Shown here: positions 19,538 to 31,276 of the stretch, one piece after another
Numbering within the stretch: the first letter of the stretch is position 1
Layout of the letters: every line of letters starts with the position of its first letter
NCBI RefSeq assembly: GCF_029542785.1
Contig: NC_083372.1
Span: forward strand, 744,001-808,000
Reading direction: 5' to 3'
Source of the DNA: Malassezia japonica
Taxonomy: Eukaryota; Basidiomycota; Malasseziomycetes; Malasseziales; Malasseziaceae
DNA: 64,000 nt
The notes under the pieces: generated by a model
Told to the model about the DNA's origin: nothing
Seen by the model: only the letters and a program-made list of their open reading frames with translations
Databases searched by the model: none
Made by a program: the position numbers and the translations under genes

Positions 19538-22461
19538 ATGGCCAATGCAGGTGGAGCCATGGCGCCGTTCCAGGGGCAGCGGCGGCTTGTGCCTGGGACG
19601 CGCGTCAAGATTGGCGAGCATGTCGTGACGGTGCAGCGCTTTCTGAGTCAGGGCGGCTTTGCGCATGTCTATCTTGTACAGGCCGACAAGGCGGTGCAGC
19701 TGCCGAGCGGCGAGACGACCGCGACACTCGTCCTGAAGCACATGTGCATCTGGAACAAGGACGCGCTCGCCGCCGTGCGTGCAGAGGTCGCGCACCATCG
19801 ATTGCTGCACGGGCACACGTCGATCGTGCACTTTGTCGAGGCCTCGGCGGCGAACCTGCAGGGCGACGGCTGGGAGATCTTTATCCTGATGGAGTGCTGT
19901 GCGGGGGGCGGACTGATCGACTTTCTCAACACGCGCCTGCAGAAGCGCCTCGACGAGGGAGAGGTTTTGCGCATCTTTCGCGACGTGTGTCGCGGCGTCC
20001 ATGTGATGCACACAATGGACCCGGTGCTCGTCCACCGCGACTTGAAGATTGAAAACATCCTCATGAGCCAGGCGAGCCCACCGCAGTTCAAGCTGTGCGA
20101 CTTTGGCTCGTGCTTCGAGGTGCGCGATCGCAGGCCGGCGCGTACGCCGGACGAAAAGAAACAGCTCGAAAAGGAGCTCAACATGCACACTACGATCTGG
20201 TACCGCGCACCAGAGATGGTCGACCTGCGCCTCGAGCTCGTCATTGACGAGCGCGCAGATGTGTGGGCACTGGGTGTGCTCCTGTACAAACTATGCTTTT
20301 ACACGACGCCGTTCGAAGGGCCAAACGGCGGGCCAGCCGCGATCCTCGCGGGGCGATACGAAATGCCTCCGCACCCGCCCTACTCGCCGGCAATGCGCTC
20401 TTTGATCAGTACGTTACAGTCTCTCACACAGGCTCCATGCTCCAGGTCGATCCGAAACGCAGGCCGACAGTCTTCCAAGTCCTCGATCGCATCCAGCACC
20501 TCTTGCACCCCAAGGGCGCCGAGGCCCAGGCGCCGGCACGCGCAAGCCCCGTACCGCGCCCGGCGACGGCCGCACGCCTCGAACGCACCGACGCACGCGA
20601 AAGCCCCAAGCCGGATCCGCGCGAAGTTGACGAGGCATCGGCACGCTTCCCGAGCCTCGAGGAACTCAACGCAAAGCCAAAGGGGACCGTCAAGGCGATG
20701 GCCGCCAACTTCCGCACCCAAGAAGCGCCGCTCGCGTACAAGCCGCGCGCGCGTCCGGATCGCACACATGCGGCCAAGACCGAGACGCCGGCGCACACGG
20801 CCGTCGACATGCATTCCAGCGACGAAGACGCACCGGAGGACGCTGAGCCGATGAACCTCTTTCGCATCCGCGCGCGTGGCAGCGGCGCGCAGGGCAGCAT
20901 CGCGATCGATATGCCGGATGCCAGCAGCGTCCGGGGGCAAATTCAAAACCTCCAGGACGCGGTCGGCGCGCGGCCCAAGCCGGCACAGCGGCCGGTGCGC
21001 TCGCTCAGCGAACTGCTTGCAGAAGAGAGCGCACGCACCGCTGGCGACACGTCGCTTCCTGCCGAGCCGCCCCAACAGGAGGAGCTCGCATCGATTGAGG
21101 CGCACGAGCGCGCGCTCGAGGCACTCCTCGGGCCGGGGCCGACACCGACCAAAGAGCCGGCCGTCGGCGACTTGCTGGGTATCGAGGGGCTGAGTGTCGC
21201 GGCTGAGCGTGCGCCGGCTTGGGACGACGACGAGGAACGCCCTGCGCCATCTCAGCCCAAGCCCAAGCCACAGATTGCACGCAAGCCGGTGGCGCCGCGT
21301 GTTGCGTCACCGCCGGCGGTCGAAAAGCCAGCGGTCAAGCCCAAGCCGGTTCCCGCCATGGCGCCGCAGCGTTCGTCGACGTGGGACGTCGCGAGCAAGC
21401 CGCCGCCGCCGAAGCCCAAGCCCAAGGTGTACGTCGACGCAGCGACGTCGCCCGGCATCGACGCGAGCCCGGCATCGCGTCCGGTCTCGCCCGCGCCACA
21501 GGCGCGCGATGCCGATGCACTTGACGGCGCGCCGAGCGTCAAGACGCGCATGGAACAGCTGCGCCAGTCTGATGCGCCAAAGCCCGCCGAAAAGGTGGCT
21601 GCTGTCCATCCCAAGCCCAAGTGGCCGCCGGCACCCAACGGTGTCGAGGCAGAGAGAAGAGAGGACAAGGCGGAGAAGCAAGGCAGTGCGCCGGCCAAGC
21701 CCGCTGAAGCGCCCAGGAATGTACAGTCACCACCTGTTGCCGCGCCACGCAGTACTACGTCGTCGCCCAAGCCGGCGAGCGAGCCCCGCGAACTAGCCGG
21801 CGCGCAGAAAGGTGTGTATGTGCCTCCCTTTGAGGATGAGGAAGAGGAGAAGGATGTGAAAGAATCAGGAGTACTAGAAACCGAGGATGAAAAGCAGGCC
21901 GAGATTGCGGCAGAAGCAAAGGAAACGGAGCAGCCCAAGGAGGACCCTAAAGAAACGGAACCCGAGCATGCCAAAGACACGCCCAAAGAGACTAACGAGC
22001 ATGTCTTGATACCGCTGGACGAGCCCACCGAGCCTGCCGAGGCCGAGAAGCCGCTCGAGTCCGACCCCGAGCCTTTTGAGCCGCCAAGTGAGCCCGAACC
22101 TAAGCGTGCTCCCTCCAAGCCCGCGCCGCCCAAGTCGGTCTCGCCCTCCCCCGACCCCTCTCCCAAACCCTCTCCGAGGCCCTCGAGCGACCATTCGGCC
22201 GCCCACGCACAGTTCGGTGCCGCGCTTCTCGCGCAGCGCGAAGGACAGCGCAAGCTCACCAAGCGCCCCGCCCAGAGCTCTGGCGTGCGCCCCGAAAAGC
22301 CCTGGGAAAAAGAAGCCGCCGATGCGCAGCACCGCCAAGGCCGGCTTGTCGCTGCGGCCTTCCGTACCGAGCCAAAAGACGAGGAGAAGGAGGAAGAAAG
22401 CGGCGAGTCATTTGCCGGTGTCAATGCACTGATCAACCGGTGGCAGTCGCGAACTATGTAG
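19538..22461 (+). CDS. NAK-family (Ark1/Prk1/AAK1-type) serine/threonine kinase
   Basis: 966 aa from exons 19538-20408 and 20432-22461 (23-nt intron). The kinase domain spans about residues 20-310: Gly loop LSQGGFAHVYLV, catalytic VHRDLKIENIL, DFGS in place of DFG+x, and WYRAPEM. The intron joins RSLIS to SMLQVDPKRRP, the conserved subdomain XI. The other two thirds are Pro/Lys/Ala/Glu rich and disordered, with a C-terminal PEKPWEKEAADAQHRQGRL segment. NAK kinases regulate endocytosis and the actin cortex by phosphorylating adaptors. The last 8 bp of coding sequence overlap the end of the transporter gene on the other strand. Confidence 0.9.
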
Positions 22462-22872
22462 CTATCATGGAGGGAAAGAGACGTGCAACAATGAACTTGG
22501 CCTGGTACTCGTCGATGACCAGTGCCGTCATCACGAGTGCGACGGTCGTTGGGGCGGTCAGAATGATATAGGACACAAAGATCGTGCCGCTGATCAGGTA
22601 CTCGACGTTGCTGTTGGGATCGCCACGCTGGGACGTGATCTGCGCCAGGGTCAGCGCCGGCGGCGATCCAATCACGAGACAGGCGCAGGCGATAAACACG
22701 GGGTCGTCGACCACCTTGGAGCGCGACACGAGGCAGACATACGTGAGCATCGGGAGCAGCAGGAGCGGCGTGAGGATCATGCGGGCAGTCGTAGCCGCGG
22801 TGATCGTGCGCCACGAGTAGTCCGGCGTAGGGTTGCGCGACTGGATCTCTTCCGGCTCCTCGGTCACCTGCT

Positions 22873-22903
<31 letters not shown>

Positions 22904-23995
22904 ACTCGCATTGTCGCCCGCAAAGTAGGCGCCGAGCACAAGGATCGTCAGAGGAATACTGCAGCTGCCTGCTTGCTTCAGCACCCCGACCAAGGACGAG
23001 AGCGAAACGACAAAGCGCTGCAGCGGCGGAATCAGCGCAACGACAAAGCTTGCAAGCGCAGCCCACAGCGGCACCGTCATAAAGTCGAGCACCGTGCGGA
23101 TCGCCGAGCCAATGAAGCGCTGGACGGCACGCAGACGCGACTCGCGCGCCGGCGCAAAGCGCACATGGCGGTCCGTACTTTCGTCGGCGTTCGGATCGTC
23201 ATGATACGCCTCGGCGCGCGAGTCCTGGCTCTGTGCGCGCTCGGCAAACTGTGTGCGGTGGCGCTGGTCGATCAAAAAGTCGGTCACGTCGTCGGCGTAG
23301 CCAGTCAGCGGGCGGTCGCTCGGCGGCGCGACTTCTGTCGTGACCTTGGCCAAGAGGTTCGCGCCGACGCTCCAGCGCAGGACCGTGCCGAGCGTAGAGA
23401 AGAGGACGAGGTAGGTAAGTGCACGGCCCATCATGTCGTCCGGCGTGTCCGTGTCCGATCCGTCACGCACCCAGTGCAGCTCCGGGACGGAGCCGACGAG
23501 CGACTGGATCAGCGCGACGGGCAGCGTGTTGGAGTTCGGCGTGATGGCACCTGTATTAGTCTTGCAACGTACAGGCAACGACAAAGTAGCGCTGGCCCTT
23601 GGGCAGGCGCAGCACCCACGACATAATGTAGGCCGACAGCGCCGAGACACTCGCCACAAGCACGAAGCCGAACGGCACGACGGCGAGCTCCGTCAGCCGC
23701 TCGGGCGTGAGCGAAAAGGCGACCTTGGAAAAGAGCAGGGCAGGCGTAAGAAGCGACACGTTGAGCTTGTTCAATTTCTGCGTCAGCCGGAACGACGTAC
23801 CGTCTGGGTCTTCTTATCAAGCACGCCCCGGCGGGCCAGGTAGTAGCCGGCGGCGCACATGAGCACAACCTGCAGGATCGACGAGAGCGTCACCTTCACA
23901 AGGTTCAGCATCGACCCCAGTGCCGGCAGCATCATCACCGTCGCGGCCGTGTTCACCACATCGCGGCGGCGCAGCGCTTCCAGAGGGACGTACAT
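22454..23995 (-). CDS. Auxin-efflux-carrier family membrane transporter
   Basis: 498 aa from exons 23801-23995, 23573-23777 and 22454-23550 (introns 23 and 22 nt). The N-terminal half gives five hydrophobic helices with LNVSLLTPALLFSKVAFSL, the signature of fungal AEC/PIN-like proteins; a hydrophilic loop (about residues 200-330) contains Pro/Thr runs; the C-terminal half has five more helices including SPPALTLAQ. Yeast relatives (Ecm3 group) are ER or vacuolar membrane proteins with poorly defined substrates. The start ATG 23993-23995 is the first in-frame ATG; a Met at 23938 is also possible. Confidence 0.83.
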
Positions 23996-24034
23996 CGTGC
24001 GGGACGGCAGCACAGACCCTCCACATTATGTCAT

Positions 24035-24538
24035 CTACGAAGACGCGTGACCGGCGGCGCGCCGCTGAGTGCGGAGGCGCTGGGCACGGTGCAGCGCGCG
24101 CATGCGTTTCCGGCGTCCTGCGCCACGTTCTGTGTGAGCCAAGAGACGTACTGGAGCCGGCAATGCGGACTTTTCCGTCGTTCTCCTCGATGCGCTTGCG
24201 CGAGGCGACGAGCAGCTTATCGACACGGCGCTCCTTTGCCTTGTCGCGCTTCTTGAGCATATTGGCGAGGTGCGTGCGCATAAGTGTGAGGTATTCTTCC
24301 TGGAACGCGACGATCTCTGTAGGAGGCACCACCGTGCTGTATTTCTTTTTTTCGGCGCTCTGGCCGTCGGTCGCGCGGAACAGCAGCGCGCTGCTGTCGC
24401 CTGCGTCAGCGAAACCACGTACTCTTTTTCGTAGTCACATACACCGAGTGCTTTTCTTGTGCCCCGTCAAACAACGCCGTGAGGCGCGCGAGAAACTGCG
24501 TCAGCTACGCTCCGTACCTCGCCCGGCGCAACACGCAT
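24035..24538 (-). CDS. SRP14: Signal recognition particle subunit SRP14
   Basis: 145 aa from exons 24518-24538, 24423-24495, 24152-24400 and 24035-24129 (three 22-nt introns). It reads MRVAPGEFLARLTALF, then LLFRATDGQSAEKKKYSTVV, the core of SRP14, and a basic Lys/Arg-rich tail that in the family contacts SRP RNA. SRP14 is part of the Alu domain that slows translation during ER targeting. The stop lies 39 bp upstream of the transporter start on the same strand, and the ATG is 56 bp from the divergent DUF726 gene. Confidence 0.9.
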
Positions 24539-24549
24539 GGTGGGAGAAG

Positions 24550-24557
24550 TCACGTGA
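24550..24557. promoter_or_regulatory. TCACGTGA box between SRP14 and the DUF726 gene
   Basis: A perfect 8-bp palindrome in the 56 bp separating two divergent ATGs. It equals the extended Cbf1/E-box consensus and recurs at 34980, 50684 and 52105. Confidence 0.55.
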
Positions 24558-24594
24558 TAATACCGGCGCGCTCCTTAGATGGCGGCCAAGCAGC

Positions 24595-27500
24595 ATGCTT
24601 GGGCGCCATGCAGACTTTGACGATGAGTGGGAGGAGATGCCCATTGAGCATGTCGACACCGAACTAGAGGAAAGTGAAAGCGAAGAGGGGGCATACCGCC
24701 CGCTTTCGCCGACGAAACGCGCGGCAAAGGGAGCGCGCGCGCTCGCCGCGCGGCGGACCCACCGCCAGACCTCGCACGCGTACGGCGGGACGACAAACCA
24801 CGCGGGACAGCACCTAGATGTGCACGATGTGCGTGGATACGACTGGCGCACGCGCCCGGAGGACGAGAGTATCGAGAAGCCGGGCGACGCCGAGGGGTAT
24901 ACACAGCTCCGCCTCGACGAAGACGAGGAGGAGGAGGAACTCCATGCCGCCACAGAATACCTCTTTCAGGAGGATATGAATCGTATCGGGGACGCGGGCG
25001 AAGATCCCAGCGCTGCGCCCATCTCGCAGCTCGCCATGACCAAGCGGCTCCTCACCGAGACACAGAAAATCGCATACGTCGGCCTTTGCTGCATCACCGC
25101 ACACGACCTCGTGCGGGAGGTACAGCGCCTCGAGCCAAACGAGCCAAAGCCGGCGTCTAAGAGTACAAGCGAGTGGCTTTTGCGTGTCATGGTACGACTG
25201 TACCAGCACCTGGACATTGATGTCACAGGTACGTGCCGAATCTCACACAGAACAAGCAATGATTGATTCGCTTGCGCACCACGGCATCCTTGCCTCGGAC
25301 CTCGCACGCAGCCTGATTACGACACACACGATCCCGAATCCAGGATATGTGCCGGGCTCTGAGGAAGAGACGAGCGGCGCACCCGAGCCCGAGAGCGCGC
25401 CTGCCAAGGGCGCGGCCGACACGCCGAGCGAGACGAAGCCGTCGGAGGAGCCTGCCGTGCCCGAACAACCTGCAGACGCCAAAGAACCTGCCCAGGCCGC
25501 TTCCGAGCCTGCCCAGGCCGCTTCCGGCGATGCCGCTGCGCCGAGCCCCACCGAGAAACCCGTCCTGACCGACCCCAACTCGGCCGCGCAGATCGCCGAG
25601 CGCGAGGGTCTTGCAGACGCGCATTCCGCTGCGCCGACGGTGCCTTCGGGCGCATTGCATCCGCCGGAAAAGCCGGCGGGGCCTCCCGTTTCGCAAAACA
25701 CGCTCGAAGGCGTCACGACCGAGATCAGCTCGTCGTCCAAGACCATTACGCTCGATATCCGCTGGACTGTGCTTTGTGACCTGTTCCTTGTGCTCACTGC
25801 CGACAGCGTGTATGACGCACGCTCGCGTGTCCTGCTCGAGCGCGTCGCCGACGCGCTCAACCTTACGTGGATGGACCTGACCAAGTTTGAAAAGCGGATC
25901 ACCGACGCCCTTGAGATCGAAGAGGATGTGCAGACGCTCGATGATCGCCGCGTGGCTGCGCTGCGCGAGGCATCGTCGCAGCGCAAGCGTCTCGTCATGA
26001 TGGGCCTCGCGACCGTCGGTGGCGGCCTGGTAATCGGCCTCTCGGCAGGTCTTCTCGCGCCTGTGATCGGTGCAGGCATCGGCGCGGCACTCGGTGGCGT
26101 GGGTATCAGTGGCGCCTCTGCGTTCCTGGGCGGTGTCGGTGGTGCAGCGGCGATTACGACCACCGGCACGCTCGGCGGTGCAGCGCTCGGTGGCCGCGGC
26201 ATGAGCCGCCGTACACGCAGCGTCAAGACGTTTGAGTTCCGGCCGATGCACAACCACAAGCGTGTGAACTGTATCGTGACAGTACCCGGCTTCCTGCGCG
26301 GTCCCGAAGACGATCCTACGCTCCCGTTCGGTGTGATTGATCCGGTGATGGGCGACGCATTCAGTATCATGTGGGAGCCCGAGATGATGCGCGAGATGGG
26401 CAATGCCATGTCGATTCTGTGGAACGAGACGCTGGTGCAAGGTGTGCAGCAGGTCCTTGCCGCCACCGTTGCCGGTGCCATGTTTAGTGGTACGTTTTTC
26501 TTCTGACCCAGCACTCGCATGGCCGCTATGGCTCACGAAACTCAACTATATTATCGATAATCCTTGGTCGAATGCGACCGAGCGTGCGCGTGCCGCAGGC
26601 CTTATCCTTGCGGACGTACTCATGAACCGCCAGCTCGGCGTGCGCCCTGTAACCCTGGTCGGCTACAGTCTCGGTGCGCGCATGATCTTTTATGCCTTGC
26701 GCGAGCTCGCGCAGAAGAAGGCGTACGGCATTGTGCAGAACGTGTACCTGATGGGCGCACCGGTGTCGGCACGCGAGGCCGAGTGGAAGCAGGTGCGCGC
26801 GACCGTGTCGGGCCGCTTTGTGAATGGTACGCCGTCTTGCTAACGCAGCCTTTTCGCGCTCCGATTGGCTCCTTGCCTATCTGCATCGCGCAACGTCGGG
26901 CGGCCTGCACTCTATTGCAGGACTGCACCCGATCGAATTTGATTGCGGGATCGAGAACGTGGATGTGACGCATGTCGTGCCTGGTCACCTGGCGTACCGT
27001 GCGCTGACGCCGCTCGTTCTCGGCGAGCTTGGCTTCAAGACGACCGCGGACTACTTTGACGAGCCCGAGTCGCTCGATCAGGTGCCGGAGCGTGACGTGG
27101 TCTTTGACCTTGAGGCTGAGGCGCCGCCGCCGCCACCACCCAAGTCTAAAATGAGTGGGCTAAAGAGCATGTTCTTCCGCAAGAACCCGCGCGAAGACAA
27201 GACGGCGGCGGCACTCAGCGCGGCCGTCAAGACGACCGCCGCCGAGGCGAGTACGACCGAGTACGACGAGGACGAAGAAGAGCCCGAAAATGGGCGGCGC
27301 AAGAGCTGGTCGGGCGCGCCGCAGCCGGCCGTGGCCGATGCGCGTAGCGTGCAGTCGCGGCCTACGTCGCCAGTGAAGCGCGAGGCACCCCGTGCTACCG
27401 AGCCGCTGAAAGCGGAGGCCAACAAAGCGGCGCCGGCCAAGGCTGCGGACCAAGTTCCGGCGAAGAATGCCGAGGCTGTTCCGGCTGTGTCGGAGCCCGC

Positions 27501-28125
27501 CAAGGCTGTCAATGCTGTGGATGCTTCGAAAGGGCCTGCGCAGGCTGCCGAAAAGGTGACTGCTTCGACCGAGCCCGCTAAGGCGACGCCTACTATTTCC
27601 GAGCCTCCCACTCCCGAGCATTCTGCTGCAGAGCCTCTGCCTACCTCTGCCGACGTGAAAGAGGATGCCAAAGCAGAGCCCGTCCCTGTCGAGCCCGCAT
27701 CTGTCGAGCCCGCATCTGCCGAGCACACTGAGCCCGTCCCGGCCACGCCTGCCGCGCCGCAGCCCGTGGCGCTCGCTCCTGCCGAGCCTGCGGTGGCCCC
27801 TGCGCCGGAACCTACCGAGCCTGCCGACGCCACCCTTGCCGCCCCCTCTAAGCCCAAAAATGCGCTCTCACCGGTCGTCGCAGCTGCCAACCACTATGGA
27901 CTGTCGTCGGACGAGGCGAAACGCCTTGCCTCGCAATTCAGTGGTATGTCGTTCGCTTCCGAACCCACCGCCGATGATGCATGGGACCCCCCGTCGCTTG
28001 CGATACCCCCCTCGCTTCCCCAGCCGGCGCACCAACGCAGTCGCACGGACCGTACGGATACCCTCCCAGGCGCCGAAGACGACGCCGACCTGCCCTCCTG
28101 GGCCGCGGAGAATCCGTGGGGATAG
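24595..28125 (+). CDS. DUF726/TMCO4-family membrane protein with alpha/beta-hydrolase fold
   Basis: 1,154 aa from exons 24595-25228, 25251-26490, 26513-26826 and 26849-28125 (three 22-nt introns). After an acidic N terminus comes a helical domain, glycine-rich membrane segments (GLATVGGGLVIGLSAGLLAP and following, about residues 465-525), then the hydrolase core with TLVGYSLGARM carrying the GxSxG nucleophile elbow, and a Pro/Ala/Glu-rich tail of about 350 residues. The family includes human TMCO4 and yeast YFL034W (Mil1), which binds clathrin adaptors. Enzymatic activity is not established. A repetitive AQAASEPAQAASG segment lies near residue 290. Confidence 0.86.
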
Positions 28126-28153
28126 TGGCCGTAGATCTCGTAACGTCATTGGC

Positions 28154-28159
28154 CACGTG
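28154..28159. promoter_or_regulatory. CACGTG box upstream of the chitinase gene
   Basis: It lies in the 61-bp interval between the DUF726 stop codon and the chitinase ATG, 28 bp from that ATG. ACGTCA (CRE half-site) occurs just before it at 28143. Confidence 0.45.
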
Positions 28160-28186
28160 TGAGAAACGCCGCGCTCGGACCGCCAA

Positions 28187-29460
28187 ATGGGCCGATGGGC
28201 CGTGTACCTCGCGCTTAGTGTTGTTCTCGCTGCCCTGATGCCCTTCCACCTCCCCAACCCGTTCAAGTCCCACCGTGGCTCGTCGAGTGTCGATGGCCAT
28301 GTATCGGTCGGCTACTTCCCCAACTGGTCGATTTACCAGCGTGGGTACAAGCCGAACAACGTCCCGGTTGCGGACCTGACACATATTCTGTACGCTTTTG
28401 CGAACATCAATGCCGAGGATGGCACCGTGTTCCTCTCGGATACGTGGGCAGACCAGGAGATTAAGCACGAAGGCGAGCGCGACCTCGGCGAAGGCAACCT
28501 CTACGGCAACTTTCACCGTTTCCTCGAGGCCAAGAAGCAGCATCGCCATCTGAAGCTCCTGCTCTCGATCGGCGGCTGGTCGTACTCGGGCAACTTTAAA
28601 GGCCTTGGTGACGGACACAAGCGCCGTCGTTTCGTCGATTCGGCCGTCAAGCTGCTGGCCGACAACGGCCTCGACGGCCTCGACATCGACTGGGAGTACC
28701 CTGAATCGCGCGACGAGGCGCGTGTCTATGTCGACCTGCTGCGTGAGCTGCGCCAGGCGCTCAACGAATACGGTTCGCGTGCTACGCCGCAGGAGCCACA
28801 CTACCTTCTTACGATTGCCGCGCCGTGCGCGCCGCAAAAGATGGAGACGCTCGATGTGCGTGGTATGGACCAGTCGCTCGACTTTTGGAACCTGATGGCC
28901 TACGACTTTTCGGGCTCGTGGGACAGCAAGGCAAATGCCCAGGCGAACATGTTTGGCTCGGATCTCTCGGCGGACCGTGCCGTGCAGTTCTTCCGCAAGG
29001 CTGGCGTGCACCCCAGCAAGCTTGTGCTTGGTGTGCCGCTGTACGGCCGCGGCTTTAACCAGACCCAGGGCCCCGGCCAGCCGTACGGCAGCGTGGCCCC
29101 CGGCTCGCTCGAGGCGGGTGTGTACAGCTACAAAGAGCTGCCGCTGCAAGGCGCGCAGGAGAGCTTTGATGCCCGTGCGGGTGCGGGCTGGTCGTTTGAC
29201 CCCAGCCAGGGCCAGCTCATTTCGTACGACACGCCTGCGTCGGCAGACGCCAAGGCCGAGTACATCCAGAAGCATGGCCTTCTCGGCGTGATGTTCTGGG
29301 AGCTGAGCGGCGATGTACCGACGCACAGCGACCGCTCGCTCGTGCGCCGTTTCCGCGAACGCGTACGTACCCCTTACTAACCCAGCTCTCTCCGTTGGAC
29401 ACGAGTGCGAACCACATCCACTACCCCGAGAGTGCGTTTGAAAACGTGCGTCAGGGCTAA
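28187..29460 (+). CDS. Secreted GH18 chitinase
   Basis: 416 aa from exons 28187-29362 and 29386-29460 (23-nt intron). A hydrophobic leader (WAVYLALSVVLAALM) suggests secretion. The catalytic signature DGLDIDWEYP is near residues 162-171, with the acid/base Glu in it, preceded by LLLSIGGWSYSG and followed by the MAYDFSGSW and YGRGF substrate-site motifs. The 3' exon supplies the usual fungal chitinase end (LDTSANHIHYPESAFENVRQ); without it the protein would stop at TPY. It hydrolyses beta-1,4-GlcNAc polymers, for cell-wall remodelling or nutrition. Its stop codon is 7 bp from that of WDR70. Confidence 0.94.
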
Positions 29461-29467
29461 ATAGCAA

Positions 29468-31276
29468 CTACTCCTCGTCGCCCGTCTCTTTGGAATAGAT
29501 GGTCTTGGGCTGCGTCTTGGCGTAGATCGAGGTCCAGCGCGGGTCTTTTTCGGCCTTGTCGGCATACTTGAGCAGCGCCTCGCGGGGGTCCTGCATACGC
29601 AGCTGTGCCTGGTCGAGGTACATGTCCTTGATGAGATGCGTCGTCTCCGAGGTACCGATACGTCCGCCACGGCCCTGGCCACGCACCGGCATCTGCGGCA
29701 GCTTGGTCTTGACGGGGTCGCGGCGCAGCTTGTGGATACGCTGCTCGTCCGTCTCGAATACCGCGTCCTCGTCGTCGGGCATAAAGATGGGCACATCGGG
29801 CGCGTGGCCGTTGGCCAGCTGCTCGATGCCGAACGGATTCGCACGGACCTTGTCGCGACGCTTCACACCGAGCTTGGCGCCGAGCTGCGACGCCTCATCG
29901 TCATAGTATACATGCACGGCGCCAGCACGCGTCGCGGCAAGGACTTGGTTGATGCGCGGCTGCCAGCAGAGGCGCGTCACGCTCGAGCGGTCCACGGGAT
30001 GCACGAGCTCCTGGGCGAGATCCTTGCCCGAGAACACCGCCAGCTGGCCCCACTCGCTCAGCAGGTCGGCCGGGTCGTCCGGCGTTGCGGTCGCCTTGGC
30101 CTGCCGGGGAATCGCGGCGGTGCCGGTGACGACGTGCTCATTGTTCGGCGAAAAGACCACCTCGCAGTGCTCGCTGCTGCACGGCACATTCTCCTGCACC
30201 GCGACTGGGCGCTTGAGGCTGCGCAGGTCCCACAACTTCACAGTATCATCCATGCCACGCGATGCGACCGTGACACTGTCCGACGCCACCGCGAGACCCG
30301 ACGCGCCAGCGTGGTTCGCATGCGCACGCTCGACCGTTGCAGACGGGCGCGCATAGCTCCCACTCGTCGACCACATGTGCAGCGCACCGTCCTGGCACGC
30401 AGCCACAATCGCACGCGCATCGGGCGTGTAAGTGGCGGCCGTCACTTTGGTCTTGGTACCGCGCTCTTTGGACCGCACCACAATCACAATCTTTTGACTC
30501 GCCAAAAAGTCAATGTCCCAGACACGGATCGTGCTGTCAGATCCGCCGGTCATAAAGGTATTGGTATCGGTAGGGTGCCACGCGCCACACGTCGCCTCAG
30601 TGACGTGCCCGGTGGTGTGTTTCATGTCGCGCATAAAGACGTCGCCTTTGCGGTACACGGCGAGCTCGTCGCCTTGGTAGTCGTATACACGGGGCTGTGT
30701 CGTCGCATTCACACAGAGCAGGTTGCGCGAGATTGGCGAAAAATCGAGCTGGACCACCGGATAATTCTCCGCAGGCTCCCAGGTGCGGAATGGGCGGAAG
30801 GACTGCGTCATACCGCCAAAGTCCCAGAGCTTGACCTCGTAGTCGTGCGAGCCGGTGGCGACACGCGTGCCAGAGGGATCGACGGCCAACGCAGAGATGG
30901 TCTTGGTATGATCCTTTAGGGAGACATTGTGCTCCAACGGAAGGCCGGCGTACTCGAGCGTACGTCCCACGCCGAGCTCTGCAGGGTCGTGGCGCGCACG
31001 CTTGCGTGTCGCCTCTTGCTCCTCGTCCGACAGCTCGTGCACAGGTGCGGGCGCGGGCGTAGGCTCCGCCTCAGGCTCCAGCTCCGGCACAGGCGCAGCT
31101 TGGGGTGCGGGGCGCGTCGACGGCACCTGCGGAAACGCGCCAGGCCCGTCGCTTTCTTCTGCACTATCGTATTCCTCTTGAGGTTCCGGCGCAATTTCGA
31201 TGGACGCCTTGCCTTTGCGTGGCGCCTGCTTGCCGAAGCCCATCGGCAGCATCGCACGCAACGCCTCCTCGTCCAT
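29468..31276 (-). CDS. WDR70: WD-repeat protein WDR70
   Basis: 602 aa, no intron. A charged N-terminal third (with a Pro/Ala/Glu stretch) precedes a WD40 propeller from about residue 120: SLKDHTKTISALAVDPSGTR, GSHDYEVKLWDFGGM, FMTGGSDSTIRVWDID, ASRGMDDTVKLWDLRSLKRP. The C-terminal extension with DPREALLKYADKAE and then YAKTQPKTIYSKE is diagnostic of WDR70. In fission yeast and human cells WDR70 supports H2B ubiquitination and DNA double-strand-break processing. The start codon is 25 bp from that of divergent SHQ1. Confidence 0.88.
   Translation of the reverse strand: MDEEALRAMLPMGFGKQAPRKGKASIEIAPEPQEEYDSAEESDGPGAFPQVPSTRPAPQAAPVPELEPEAEPTPAPAPVHELSDEEQEATRKRARHDPAELGVGRTLEYAGLPLEHNVSLKDHTKTISALAVDPSGTRVATGSHDYEVKLWDFGGMTQSFRPFRTWEPAENYPVVQLDFSPISRNLLCVNATTQPRVYDYQGDELAVYRKGDVFMRDMKHTTGHVTEATCGAWHPTDTNTFMTGGSDSTIRVWDIDFLASQKIVIVVRSKERGTKTKVTAATYTPDARAIVAACQDGALHMWSTSGSYARPSATVERAHANHAGASGLAVASDSVTVASRGMDDTVKLWDLRSLKRPVAVQENVPCSSEHCEVVFSPNNEHVVTGTAAIPRQAKATATPDDPADLLSEWGQLAVFSGKDLAQELVHPVDRSSVTRLCWQPRINQVLAATRAGAVHVYYDDEASQLGAKLGVKRRDKVRANPFGIEQLANGHAPDVPIFMPDDEDAVFETDEQRIHKLRRDPVKTKLPQMPVRGQGRGGRIGTSETTHLIKDMYLDQAQLRMQDPREALLKYADKAEKDPRWTSIYAKTQPKTIYSKETGDEE

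Noticed and set aside
19496..20188. N-terminal extension of SYO1 by about 230 residues
   Set aside because: The extension is entirely antisense to the kinase domain of the neighbouring gene, whereas MPKSRRDW is a proper Syo1 start.
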